DNA of 64,000 nucleotides from Pelomonas caseinilytica (GTDB lineage Bacteria > Pseudomonadota > Gammaproteobacteria > Burkholderiales > Burkholderiaceae_C). Both the position numbers and the translations under genes were made by a program. The notes below the pieces were generated by a model, which searched no databases, was not told where the DNA came from, and saw only the letters and a list, made by a program, of their open reading frames with translations. Positions 29,103-38,104 of this stretch are shown here, piece after piece (position 1 is the first letter of the stretch; each line of letters begins with the position of its first letter). The stretch is taken from the NCBI RefSeq assembly GCF_021353235.1, contig NZ_JAJTWT010000003.1:124001-188000 (forward strand). The letters run 5' to 3'.

Positions 29103-29117
29103 CCTTGTAGGACAAGG
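29103..29117 (+). promoter_or_regulatory. Inverted repeat with GTAGGA core ahead of LuxR-type regulator
   Basis: CCTTGT-AGG-ACAAGG is a perfect 6-bp inverted repeat 62 bases before the regulator start, in the divergent gap. A second GTAGGA is at 29073-29078, and a third precedes the exported protein at 27006-27011. It is a possible regulator-binding site. Confidence 0.35.
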
Positions 29118-29178
29118 CTGATCGCGCCGCGCCGCCGGCGCCGCTAGGCTTTCGTTGCGACTGACACCGGAGGACACC

Positions 29179-29811
29179 ATGATTCGCATCGGCATCGTTG
29201 ACGACCACGCCATCGTTCGGTCCGGCCTGCGCCAGTTCCTTGCCGACAACGTCGACTTCCGCGTCACCGGCGAGGCCGGCAACGGCCGCGAGGCCCTGGA
29301 GCTGGCGCGCGGCGGCGAGGTCGACGTGCTGCTGCTGGACATCTCCATGCCCGACCAGAGCGGCGTCGATGCGCTGGCGGCCATCAAGGCGCGCTTTTCC
29401 GACCTGCCCGTGCTCATCCTCAGCGGTTTCCCGGAGGCGCATTACGCGACGACCCTGCTGCGCCAGGGTGCCAGCGGCTACCTCAACAAGGAGTGCGATC
29501 CGGAGGAGATCGCCACGGCCATCCGCACCGTGGCGCGGGGCCGGCGCTACATCAGCCCGGCGGTGGCCGAGCTGCTGGCCGACGGCGTGGGCGGCGGCGG
29601 CGAGCGCCCGCCGCACGAGTTGCTGTCCGAGCGCGAGTTGCAGGTCTTCCTGCGCCTGGCCAAGGGCGAGACGGTGGGCGACATGGCCAAGGCGATGTTC
29701 CTCAGCGTCAAGACCGTCAGCACCTACCGCAGCCGTGTGCTGGAGAAGATCAATCTCGCCACCAACAGCGACCTGACCTACTACGCGTTGAAGAACGGCC
29801 TCATCCAGTAG
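29179..29811 (+). CDS. NarL/FixJ-family response regulator
   Basis: A 210-residue regulator: receiver domain (GIVDDH, phospho-acceptor Asp54 in LLLDISMP, switch Ser/Lys in ILSGF and YLNKE) and LuxR-type helix-turn-helix (LSERELQVFLRLAKGETVGDMAKAMFLSVKTVSTYRSRVLEKI). The overall pattern is UvrY/GacA-like. The ATG at 29179 follows GGAGG at 29169-29173; a longer TTG start is less likely. There is no cognate kinase next to it, and its 3' end overlaps the convergent kinase gene by 11 bases. Confidence 0.94.
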   Translation: MIRIGIVDDHAIVRSGLRQFLADNVDFRVTGEAGNGREALELARGGEVDVLLLDISMPDQSGVDALAAIKARFSDLPVLILSGFPEAHYATTLLRQGASGYLNKECDPEEIATAIRTVARGRRYISPAVAELLADGVGGGGERPPHELLSERELQVFLRLAKGETVGDMAKAMFLSVKTVSTYRSRVLEKINLATNSDLTYYALKNGLIQ

Positions 29812-31135
29812 CGGCTTCGCGTCCTGGCGCCGGCCAGCGGATCTCGGCGCGCAGCCCGCCTGCTGGCGCCGTGTCCAGGCTGACACGAGCGCCTTGCTGG
29901 CGCGCGGCGGCCTGCACGATGGCCAGGCCCAGGCCGCTGCCCGGCGCGTCGTGGCCGTCGCCGCGCTGAAAGCGGTCGAAGGCGCGCTCACGCAGCGCCG
30001 GCGGGATGCCGGGGCCGTCGTCGTCCACGCGCAGCACCGCCGCGCCGGAGGCCTCGCGCAGCACTTCGACCTGCACGGCATGCGCGCCGTACTTCACCGC
30101 GTTGTCCACCAGGTTGCGAACGGCGCTGCGCAGGGCCTGCAGGTCGCCCTCCAGCGGCAACGGCCGTGGCGCCGACAGCTGCAGCGCCACGCCGGCCTTG
30201 TCGGCCAGCGGTTGCACGTCGGCCACCGCCTGCCGGGCGATCTCGGCCAGGTCCAGCGTCTGCGAGGCCGCCGCCGCGCCGGGCTCGGCACGGGCCAGGG
30301 CGAGCAGCTGCTCGACGAGGTGCACCGCGCGGTCGATGCCCCCGCGCAGCCGGGCGATGGCGGCGTCCTGCTCGGGGCCGGGTGGCGCGTCGCGCAGCAG
30401 GCCGAGCTGGAGCTTGAGCGCCGTCAGCGGCGTCCGCAGTTCGTGCGCGGCGTCGGCGACGAAGCTGCGCTGGGCCTCGAAGGCCGTGGACAGCCGGCCG
30501 AGCAGCCCGTTGAAGGCCTCCACCAGCGGGGCGACTTCGCCGGGCAGGCCCTCGGTAGGCAGTGCATTCATGGCGTTCGCATCGCCGGCCTGGGCCGCGC
30601 GCACGACGCGCGCCAGCGGCGCGATCGACACGCCGATGAGCCACCAGATGGCCGCCGCCACGAGCGGCAGGGCCACGGCCACCGGCACGATGCTGCGCAG
30701 CGCGGCGACGGCCGCCAGCCGCTGCCGCACCGCCAGCGGCTGGGCCACCTGCACCACGCGCAGCGGCGTGGCCGCGCTGAAGACGCGCCAGTCCTGCCCG
30801 CCGAGATGCAGGTTGGAGAACCCCAGCACCGCGCGTGCCGGCAGCGGCTCAGTCATGCCCTGGGGACGGCTCGAATAGAGCTCCAGCCCCTGCAGCGACC
30901 AGATCTGCACCACGTAGTCGAAGCTCGGGTCGGCCAGGGCCGCGGCCTCGTCGCCGGCGATGCGGCCCTGGTCGCGCAGCGACAGCGCCGTCTGGCGCAG
31001 CTGGTAGTCGAAGAGCTCGTCGGCCTCGGCGCGCACGCTGACGTAGGTGGCGCCCGCGACCGCGACGGCGGTCACGGCCCCCAGGCCGGCCAGCAAGGCG
31101 AAGAGCCGGCCGCGCAGCGTGACCGGCACCTTCAC
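29801..31135 (-). CDS. Sensor histidine kinase of an OmpR-type pair
   Basis: A 444-residue QseC/TctE-like kinase: membrane helix near residues 12-30, a short periplasmic domain, and a second helix near 145-168 (VAVALPLVAAAIWWLIGVS). A HAMP-like linker, HisKA box DAAHELRTPLTALKLQ and ATPase domain (RNLVDNAVKYG, DDDGPGIP, GSGLGLAIV) follow. The GTG start at 31135 overlaps the regulator stop (GTGA), so translation is coupled. The signal is unknown; PmrB- or QseC-like metal or hormone sensing cannot be told from sequence. Confidence 0.93.
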   Translation of the reverse strand: MKVPVTLRGRLFALLAGLGAVTAVAVAGATYVSVRAEADELFDYQLRQTALSLRDQGRIAGDEAAALADPSFDYVVQIWSLQGLELYSSRPQGMTEPLPARAVLGFSNLHLGGQDWRVFSAATPLRVVQVAQPLAVRQRLAAVAALRSIVPVAVALPLVAAAIWWLIGVSIAPLARVVRAAQAGDANAMNALPTEGLPGEVAPLVEAFNGLLGRLSTAFEAQRSFVADAAHELRTPLTALKLQLGLLRDAPPGPEQDAAIARLRGGIDRAVHLVEQLLALARAEPGAAAASQTLDLAEIARQAVADVQPLADKAGVALQLSAPRPLPLEGDLQALRSAVRNLVDNAVKYGAHAVQVEVLREASGAAVLRVDDDGPGIPPALRERAFDRFQRGDGHDAPGSGLGLAIVQAAARQQGARVSLDTAPAGGLRAEIRWPAPGREAATG

Positions 31136-31812
31136 GCCATGCCGCCTTTTTCAGGGCCGGCGTAGTACCCGAGGCCGCGCACGGTGTGCAGCAGGTCGGC
31201 GCCAAGCTTCTTGCGCAGCTGGTGCATGTAGACGCTGATGGCGTTGCTCTCCAGCTCCTCGCCCCAGCCGTAGAGGCGGTCTTCGAGCTGGGCGCGCGAG
31301 ACGATGGCGCCGGGCCGCTCGAGCAGGGCCTCCAGCAGCGCGAATTCGCGGGCCGACAGCAGCACTGGCCGGCCGGCGCGGGTGACCTCGCGGGTGGCCG
31401 GGTCCAGCTTCAGGTCGGCCACCTGCAGGACCGGGCTGGCGCGCCCGCCCTGGTGGCGGCGCGTGACGGCGCGCAGCCGTGCCAGCAGCTCGTCCAGCTC
31501 GAAGGGCTTGACGAGGTAGTCGTCGGCGCCGGCGTCCAGGCCCGCGACCTTGTCGGCCAGGGCGTCGCGCGCCGTCAGCACGATCACCGGGGTGGCGTCG
31601 CCCCGGGCCCGCAGGGCGCGCAGCACTTCGACCCCGCCGAGGCGGGGCAGGCCCAGGTCCAGCAGCACGGCGTCGAAGCGCTCGCCGCTGGACAGCACGG
31701 CGTCGGCGGCCTGGCCGTCGCGCACCCAGTCGGCCGCGAAGCCCTGGCGGCGCAGGGCCTCGCGCAGGCTGTCGCCGATCATGGCGTCGTCTTCCACCAG
31801 CAGCAGGCGCAT
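31132..31812 (-). CDS. OmpR-family response regulator (QseB-like)
   Basis: A 226-residue regulator with a receiver domain (LLLVEDDAMIGDSL, phospho-acceptor Asp52 in VLLDLGLP, KPFELDELLAR) and winged-helix DNA-binding domain (LSAREFALLEALLERPG, SNAISVYMHQLRKKLG, TVRGLGYY). It is the first gene of the operon with the kinase. Two perfect palindromes lie in the divergent gap upstream (31863-31878 and 31943-31965), one of which could be its binding site. Confidence 0.95.
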   Translation of the reverse strand: MRLLLVEDDAMIGDSLREALRRQGFAADWVRDGQAADAVLSSGERFDAVLLDLGLPRLGGVEVLRALRARGDATPVIVLTARDALADKVAGLDAGADDYLVKPFELDELLARLRAVTRRHQGGRASPVLQVADLKLDPATREVTRAGRPVLLSAREFALLEALLERPGAIVSRAQLEDRLYGWGEELESNAISVYMHQLRKKLGADLLHTVRGLGYYAGPEKGGMA

Positions 31813-31862
31813 CGCGGCTAACCCGGCAGCGCCACGGCGCGCCGGCCCTTGCGAGGGCAGGG

Positions 31863-31878
31863 CATGCCGACCGGCATG
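31863..31878 (+). repeat. 16-bp palindrome upstream of OmpR-type regulator
   Basis: CATGCCG-AC-CGGCATG is a perfect 7-bp inverted repeat located 51 bases before the regulator start. It is a candidate operator; the sequence alone does not prove this. Confidence 0.4.
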
Positions 31879-31942
31879 TCGATGATGAGGAGCACGGGCA
31901 TGCGCGCAAGCGTAACGCCAAGCTCAGGCAGGTTTCGGGGCG

Positions 31943-31965
31943 CGCGGCACCGCGCTGGTGCCGCG
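31943..31965 (+). repeat. 9-bp perfect inverted repeat in divergent gap
   Basis: CGCGGCACC and GGTGCCGCG are separated by GCGCT. No T run follows, so it is not a standard terminator. It lies between the OmpR-type operon and the GntR regulator. Confidence 0.45.
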
Positions 31966-31998
31966 GGCCGGCGGGGCGAACCTCTTTTGTGCGCATGG

Positions 31999-32010
31999 CT
32001 TGCATACAAG
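31999..32010 (+). promoter_or_regulatory. Candidate GntR (FCD) operator
   Basis: CTTG-CATA-CAAG is a perfect inverted repeat 39 bases upstream of the GntR gene. FCD-type GntR regulators typically bind short palindromes of the form TTGTATACAA, so this near match suggests autoregulation and control of the transport operon. Confidence 0.5.
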
Positions 32011-32049
32011 ACAGATGAACGCTGGCATGGAAGCTGCGAAGTGCCCGCC

Positions 32050-32769
32050 ATGGGCATCTCGGCCACCGACATCAGCCAGCGCATCGTCGAAGCAGTGCTC
32101 GCGCAGAAGCTCGCGCCCGGCGCGCGCCTGGGCGAGCAGCAGCTGGCGATGCTTTTCGACTGCAGCCGCACCATCGTGCGCGAGGCCCTCACGCGGCTGG
32201 CGGCGCGCGGCATCGTCACCGTCAGTGCGCGGCGTGGCTGGTACCTGATCGCGCCCAGCCAGGACGAAGTGCGCGAGGCCTTCGAGGCCCGTCGCGTCAT
32301 CGAACTGGGGCTGATCCGCGGCCAGGGCCGACTGCCTGACGACGCCATCGTGCGGCTCAACCAGCACCTGGAGCAGGAGCAGGCGGCGCTGCGCGGCGAC
32401 GACGTCGGCACGCGCAGCTTCCTGCTCGGCGACTTCCACGTCTGCCTGGCCGAATGCCTGGGCAACGGCCTGCTGGCCGACACGCTGCGCGACTTCACGG
32501 CGCGCACCACGCTGATCGCCATGCGCTACCAGTCCTGCCACGACGCGGCCCTGTCCTGCCAGGACCACGTCGCCGTCGTCGCCGCCCTGGCCGAGGGCGA
32601 CAGCGCCCGGGCCGAGGCGCTGATGGCCGCGCACCTGGCCAGCGTGCAGGCGGCCCTGCGCCTGCCGGCCGACGACGACCCGCTGCAGCGGCTGCGCGAC
32701 GCCCTGGCGCCGCTGCCCGCACCCACCTCCGAATCCACCGCCCCCGCCTACCTAGGAGCCCTGCTATGA
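32050..32769 (+). CDS. GntR-family regulator, FCD subfamily
   Basis: A 239-residue repressor: N-terminal winged helix (LAPGARLGEQQLAMLFDCSRTIVREALTRLAARGIV) and C-terminal all-helical FCD ligand domain, with metal-binding-type residues around GDFHVCLAEC and SCQDHVAVVAAL. It heads the amino-acid transport operon; its stop overlaps the binding-protein start as ATGA. It probably senses the imported solute. ATG at 32050 is used; GTG at 32041 is possible. Confidence 0.92.
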   Translation: MGISATDISQRIVEAVLAQKLAPGARLGEQQLAMLFDCSRTIVREALTRLAARGIVTVSARRGWYLIAPSQDEVREAFEARRVIELGLIRGQGRLPDDAIVRLNQHLEQEQAALRGDDVGTRSFLLGDFHVCLAECLGNGLLADTLRDFTARTTLIAMRYQSCHDAALSCQDHVAVVAALAEGDSARAEALMAAHLASVQAALRLPADDDPLQRLRDALAPLPAPTSESTAPAYLGALL

Positions 32770-33554
32770 CCTCGTCGCTTTCCCGCCGCCTGATCCTGCT
32801 CGCCGGCCTGAGCCTGCTGGCCCTGGGTGCCCAGGCCCAGAACGCGCTGGACACCATCGTCAAGACCAAGACGGTCAGGATCGCCATTCCCACCGACTAC
32901 CCGCCCTATGGCTTCGTCGGCCCCGACATGAAGCCGCAAGGCCTGGACGTGGCCATGGCCGAGCTGATCGCGGCCAAGCTGGGCGCCAAGGTGGAGCTGG
33001 TGCCGGTGACCAGCGCCAACCGCATCCCCTACCTGCAGACGAAGAAGGCCGACCTCGTCATCTCCACGCTGGGCAAGAACCCGGAGCGCGAGAAGGTCAT
33101 CAACTTCAGCGCCGCCTACGCGCCCTTCTACCAGGCGGTGTTCGCGGCCAAGAGCCTCTCGGTCAAGAGCTGGGCCGACCTGGCCGGCAAGAGCGTGGCC
33201 GTCACCCGCGGCGCGATGGAAGACCAGGAGCTGGCCAAGGTGGCCCCGGCGACGCTGGAGTTCAAGCGCTTCGAGGACAACAACGCCACCATCGCCGCCT
33301 TCGCCGCCGGCCAGACCCAGCTGCTGGCCACCAGCGCCGCGGTGGCCGGCAACCTGATGCAGCGCAACCCGGGCCTCAACGTCGAATACAAGCTGCTGCT
33401 CAAGGACAGCCCCTGCTTCGTCGGCGTGGCCAAGGGCGAGGACGCGCTGCTGGCCAAGGTCAACGCCATCATCGCGGCGGCCAAGTCGGCGGGCGAACTG
33501 GAGGCGCTCTCGAAGAAGTGGCTCGGCCGCGGCACCGGCGACCTGCCTCTGTGA
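32766..33554 (+). CDS. ABC transporter substrate-binding protein (polar amino acid type)
   Basis: A 262-residue periplasmic protein with a signal peptide ending ALGAQAQ. The class-3 solute-binding fold shows IAIPTDYPPYGFVGPDMKPQGLDVAMAELIAAKLG, SANRIPYLQTKKADLVISTL (Arg/Asp for amino-acid backbone) and KWLGRGTGDLP at the end. It captures a small amino acid or related anion for the permease pair downstream. It is translationally coupled to the GntR gene. A hairpin element separates it from the permeases, as in many operons where the binding protein must be made in excess. Confidence 0.94.
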   Translation: MTSSLSRRLILLAGLSLLALGAQAQNALDTIVKTKTVRIAIPTDYPPYGFVGPDMKPQGLDVAMAELIAAKLGAKVELVPVTSANRIPYLQTKKADLVISTLGKNPEREKVINFSAAYAPFYQAVFAAKSLSVKSWADLAGKSVAVTRGAMEDQELAKVAPATLEFKRFEDNNATIAAFAAGQTQLLATSAAVAGNLMQRNPGLNVEYKLLLKDSPCFVGVAKGEDALLAKVNAIIAAAKSAGELEALSKKWLGRGTGDLPL

Positions 33555-33574
33555 GCCGGATGAAGACGAACAAA

Positions 33575-33642
33575 GCCACAGAGGCACAGAGGCACAGAGG
33601 CAGCAGGATGAAGGCCCCTCTGTGTCTCTGTGGCTCTGTGGC
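33575..33642 (+). repeat. CACAGAGG hairpin element, copy B
   Basis: Left arm 33575-33600 (GCCACAGAGG then two more 8-bp units) pairs with right arm 33617-33642 over 26 bases with two mismatches; the loop is 16 bases. It lies 20 bases after the binding-protein stop and 54 bases before the first permease. Confidence 0.95.
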
Positions 33643-33696
33643 CGTGTTTCGCCACGAATCGCGCCAGCCCGGCGCAGGCGCGCAAGGCACCACGCC

Positions 33697-34371
33697 ATGA
33701 TCAGCTTCGACTTCCTCGCCGTGCTGGCCGAATGGCCGCTGCTGCTCAAGGGCCTGGCATGGACCGTGGGGCTCACGGCGGTGGCCACGCCGCTGGGCCT
33801 GCTCATCGCCACGCTGGCGGCCTGGTCGCGGGCCAGCGGGCCGGCCTGGCTGCGCCGCGCGCTCGGCGCCTACGTCGAGCTGCTGCGCAACACGCCCTTC
33901 ATCGTGCAGCTCTTCTTCATCTTCTTCGGCCTGCCGGCCGCCGGGGTAAAGCTCTCGCCCGAGGCCGCCTCGCTGATCGCCATGACGCTCAATCTTGGCG
34001 CCTATGGCTGCGAGATCCTGCGCGCCGGCATCCAGGCCACACCGCGCGGCCAGTGGGAGGCCGCGCAAAGCCTGGCGCTGACGCCGCTGCAGGCCTTCAC
34101 CCGGGTCGTGCTGCCCCCGGCCCTGCAGCGCGTCTGGCCGGCCATGACGAGCCAGATCATCATCGTCATGCTGGGCTCGGCCGTGTGCGGCCAGATCTCC
34201 ACCGAGGAGCTGAGTTATGCGGCCAACCTCATCCAGAGCCGGAACTTCCGCGCCTTCGAGGCCTTCATCGTCGCCACGCTGGCCTACCTGGCGCTGGCCG
34301 TCGCCACGCGCCGGCTGCTGACGTGGGCGGGCCCGCGCCTGCTCTTCGGGCCGGGAGGGCGCCATGGTTGA
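33697..34371 (+). CDS. Amino-acid ABC transporter permease
   Basis: A 224-residue His/Glu/Gln-type inner-membrane permease. TM helices are interspersed with YVELLRNTPFIVQLFFIFFGLP and the cytoplasmic EAA loop (QWEAAQSLALTPLQAFTRVVLPPAL) that contacts the ATPase. It works with the second permease (8-base overlap) as a heterodimer. It follows the hairpin element. Confidence 0.95.
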   Translation: MISFDFLAVLAEWPLLLKGLAWTVGLTAVATPLGLLIATLAAWSRASGPAWLRRALGAYVELLRNTPFIVQLFFIFFGLPAAGVKLSPEAASLIAMTLNLGAYGCEILRAGIQATPRGQWEAAQSLALTPLQAFTRVVLPPALQRVWPAMTSQIIIVMLGSAVCGQISTEELSYAANLIQSRNFRAFEAFIVATLAYLALAVATRRLLTWAGPRLLFGPGGRHG

Positions 34372-35000
34372 GTTCACCCTCTGGGACATCCTGCGCAACC
34401 TGCTGCTGGCCCTGCGCTGGACCGTGGCCCTGTCGCTCATCGCCTTCGCCGGCGGCGGCCTCGTCGGCGGCCTGCTGCTGACCCTGCGCCTGGCCCTCGG
34501 CCCGCGCACCCGCCGCGCCATCGCGCTGTACGTGCAGCTCTTCCAGGGAACGCCGCTGCTGATGCAGCTCTTCCTCGCCTACTTCGGCCTGGCCCTGCTG
34601 GGCTGGGAGGTGTCGGCCTGGACGGCCGCGGCCCTGGCGCTGACGCTCTACACCAGCGCCTACCTCGTCGAGATCTGGCGCGGCTGCGTGGAGGCCGTGC
34701 CGCGCGGGCAGTGGGAGGCGGCGCGCAGCCTGGCGCTGTCCTTCGGCGAGCAGCTGCGCCACGTCATCCTGCCGCAGGCGTTCAGGCTCGCCGTCGCGCC
34801 CACGGTGGGCATGCTCGTGCAGGTCATCAAGGGCACGGCGCTGGCCTCGGTCATCGGCTTCGTCGAGCTCACCAAGGCCGGCAGCATGATCGCCAACGCC
34901 AGCTTCAAGCCCTTCCTCGTCTTCGGCTGCGTGGCGCTGCTGTACTTCGCGCTGTGCTTCCCCGTCAGCCTCTTCGCCCAACACCTGGAAGCCAAGCTCC

Positions 35001-35017
<17 letters not shown>
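34364..35017 (+). CDS. Amino-acid ABC transporter permease, second subunit
   Basis: A 217-residue permease of the same family: TMs, YVQLFQGTPLLMQLFLAYFGL, and EAA loop GQWEAARSLALSFGEQLRHVILPQA. The start overlaps the first permease by 8 bases and its end overlaps the ATPase by 17, so the three are tightly coupled. Confidence 0.95.
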
Positions 35018-35765
<748 letters not shown>

Positions 35766-35872
35766 CCGCGGCGGGGCCTGGCCCGGGAACGCCGCTTGCC
35801 GCCCGTCACCTCCTGTGCCTGAGGTGTGCCACGATGGCAGCCACCTGGGTCCAATCCGAGCCGAGGACCACC

Positions 35873-36256
35873 ATGAGCAAATCCCCTGGTCACCGGGACC
35901 ATCCCGAGCACACCGTCGCCGAGACCCATGTCGGCCACACGGTCAGCGCCTGCATCGACGGCCAGGTTGTCGCCGAGTCCGACGACGTGATCCGCGTCGA
36001 CGAAGACGGCGCACTGCCGCGCTTCTACTTCCCGCGCGAGGCGGTCAGGGTCGACCGGCTCGAACGCTCCGACACCACGTCGCACTGCCCCTTCAAGGGC
36101 GACGCGACCTACTACAGCATCACCCAGGGCGGCCGACGGTTGAAGGACGCGATCTGGTCCTACGAGTCGCCCTACGATGAGCACGCCGCCCTCGCGGGCC
36201 GCATGGCCTTCTACGACGAGAAGCACCCCGGCATCGCCTTCAGCGAGGCGGCTTGA
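35873..36256 (+). CDS. DUF427 domain protein
   Basis: A 127-residue protein with the DUF427 beta-rich fold ([75 protein letters not shown]). The family is widespread with no settled function. It follows the ABC importer after 107 bases and may be separate. It is convergent with the HD gene. Confidence 0.92.
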   Translation: MSKSPGHRDHPEHTVAETHVGHTVSACIDGQVVAESDDVIRVDEDGALPRFYFPREAVRVDRLERSDTTSHCPFKGDATYYSITQGGRRLKDAIWSYESPYDEHAALAGRMAFYDEKHPGIAFSEAA

Positions 36257-36271
36257 ACTGCCGAGCCTGGC

Positions 36272-36853
36272 TCAGGCGGCCTCCATCGCCGCCTTGTAGA
36301 TCGACTGCCGTGGCCGGGCCATCAGCCGTCTCAGCATGGGCTCGAAAGTCTCCAGCGGCAGGGTCTCGGCCCGCGGGTCGAAGGCGGGGTTGTCGTAGCG
36401 TTCGACGAACTCGGCCGTGCGCTCGAAGTGCGGGTGGCCGCGGAACTGCTCGCGCAGGTCGCGGTCCAGGCCGATGTGGTGGAAGAAGTTGTGGCCCTGG
36501 AAGATGCCGTGCTGCTGCACCATCCAGTGGTTCTCCTCGCTGACGAAGGGCTTGAGGATGGCTGCGGCGATGTCCGGGTGATTGAACGAGCCCAGGGTGT
36601 CGCCGATGTCGTGCAGCAGCGCGCAGCAGACGTACTCCTCGTCGCGTCCGTCGCGGTGGGCGAGGGTGGCGGTCTGCAGGCAGTGGGTCAGCCGGTCGAC
36701 CGGGAAGCCGCCGAAGTCGCCGTCCAGCAGGCGCAGGTGGGCCAGCACGCGGTCGGGCAGGGTGCGCGCCATCTTCATGGCCTCGGGCACGATCAGCGCC
36801 CAGTCGTCGCGGCTGCTCTGGTCCATGCGGGTGAAGGTGGCGCGTGGGCTCAT
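36272..36853 (-). CDS. HD-domain protein, PhnZ/TmpB-like diiron oxygenase or phosphohydrolase
   Basis: A 193-residue HD-superfamily protein. Putative metal ligands are His in QTATLAHRDG, the HD pair in CALLHDIGD, further His in HPDIAAAILKPF and GHNFFHHIGLDRD, and a later Asp. The arrangement with an extra His-rich helix resembles mixed-valence diiron oxygenases (PhnZ, TmpB, inositol oxygenase) more than classic hydrolases. No phosphonate genes are adjacent, so the substrate is unknown. Confidence 0.75.
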   Translation of the reverse strand: MSPRATFTRMDQSSRDDWALIVPEAMKMARTLPDRVLAHLRLLDGDFGGFPVDRLTHCLQTATLAHRDGRDEEYVCCALLHDIGDTLGSFNHPDIAAAILKPFVSEENHWMVQQHGIFQGHNFFHHIGLDRDLREQFRGHPHFERTAEFVERYDNPAFDPRAETLPLETFEPMLRRLMARPRQSIYKAAMEAA

Positions 36854-36951
36854 GTCGGTCTCCTCGGGTGGGCGGATTCTGGGCCGGCCGGCGCGTCGTG
36901 CGTGTCGCCTGCGGTACGCGGCCGGGCACGCCGCATGCCCTGCGTGCGGCC

Positions 36952-37617
36952 ATGGCCCGAGCGTCGTACTTTCCTGCCGGTCCGGCAGTGCTCCGGGCCG
37001 GTGGTCTGTGTAAACGTTACGGCAGGGATGCCGTGTTGCGCGGGGTGGACCTGGCCATGTCGCGTGGCGAGGTGGGCGCCCTGGTCGGCGCGGCCGGCGC
37101 GGGCAAGAGCACGCTGCTGCGCTGCCTCACCGGGCGGGAGCCGGTCGATGCCGGCCATGTCGCCGTGGAGGGGCGCGCCCGCCTCGTCGACGGGGCCGAT
37201 GACTTGCCGACCCAGCTCGGCATCGGCCGCCACCTGACGCTGGCTTGTGGCGGCGACGCGGGCCAGGCTCGCGACCTGCTGGCTCGCGTGGGCCTGGCCC
37301 GGCGCTTCGACGACCTGCCCGCCGCGCTCGGCGCCGGCGAGCGCCAGCGCGTGCGCATCGCGCGGGCGCTGGCCTCGGAGCCGGCGCTGCTGCTCTGCGA
37401 CGAGGTGGCACCTTCCTTCGATGCCGAAGTGGCCGGCGAGGTGGCGGCCGCGGCGCTCGCCCTGGCTGCGGACGGCCTCGCCGTGCTGCTGGCCACCGCC
37501 GACGGCGACTTCGCGCGCGGCGCGGCGGACCGCGTCCTGTGGCTGCGCCGCGGCCGCATCCATGAGGCCGGGCCGGGCCGAGGGGCGGCGATGTCCTCGC
37601 GGGCGAGGTCCGCATAG
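36952..37617 (+). CDS. Degenerate ABC ATPase, paralogue of the amino-acid ATPase
   Basis: This 221-residue protein aligns along its length with the ATPase at 35001-35765, but key motifs have decayed. Walker A GAAGAGKST (46-54) and Walker B LLLCDE (146-151) remain. The Q-loop Gln is Gly (near residue 81), the signature LSGGQ is LGAGE (126-130) and the switch His is Ala183. It therefore may bind ATP but is unlikely to hydrolyse it normally. There is no permease next to it. The start at 36952 is chosen; the upstream frame has no homology. Confidence 0.8.
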   Translation: MARASYFPAGPAVLRAGGLCKRYGRDAVLRGVDLAMSRGEVGALVGAAGAGKSTLLRCLTGREPVDAGHVAVEGRARLVDGADDLPTQLGIGRHLTLACGGDAGQARDLLARVGLARRFDDLPAALGAGERQRVRIARALASEPALLLCDEVAPSFDAEVAGEVAAAALALAADGLAVLLATADGDFARGAADRVLWLRRGRIHEAGPGRGAAMSSRARSA

Positions 37618-37653
37618 CGGCGCTCGTCGGCGCGGGCGTGACAATCGCCCGCC

Positions 37654-37986
37654 ATGCCCCGCCGCCCGCGCGACCACTATCACGTCTACGTCGTGCTGTT
37701 GTCCGACCGGGTGTGGAACGAGCCGGCCTTCCGCAAGGCCAATCCCGGGCACGACATCGCCAAGCCCTGCCTCTACGTCGGCATGACGGGCCTGGACCCC
37801 GACCTGCGCTTCGACCGCCACATGGCCGGCGTGCAGGCCAACCGCTTCGTGCTGAAGTACGGCGAGCGACTGGTGCCCGAGCTCTACGAGGTCTACAACC
37901 CCATGCCCTACGAGGCGGCGCGCGACATGGAGGTGGAGCTCGCCATCGGCCTGCGCGAGGCGGGCTATGCGGTGTGGCAGGCCTAG
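37654..37986 (+). CDS. GIY-YIG-like nuclease-fold small protein
   Basis: A 110-residue protein with YHVYVVLLS as the GIY-like strand and CLYVGMTGLDPDLRFDRH as the YIG-like strand, including a candidate catalytic Arg. MEVELAI near the end has the expected metal-binding Glu. This is the minimal GIY-YIG layout, though the first motif is divergent. Nuclease function is inferred; some relatives carry an unrelated ribose-5-phosphate isomerase label. It begins 36 bases after the degenerate ATPase gene. Confidence 0.65.
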   Translation: MPRRPRDHYHVYVVLLSDRVWNEPAFRKANPGHDIAKPCLYVGMTGLDPDLRFDRHMAGVQANRFVLKYGERLVPELYEVYNPMPYEAARDMEVELAIGLREAGYAVWQA

Positions 37987-38104
37987 GAAACAGGGCGCAA
38001 CTTGTCGCAGCCGTCGTTAGCGGCCGGGCCGCCGCGGGGCCGGCGCGGAAGCATCGCGATACAACCTGCGCCAGGCGCGCCGCCGCGTCGTGCAGACTGG
38101 CCCG

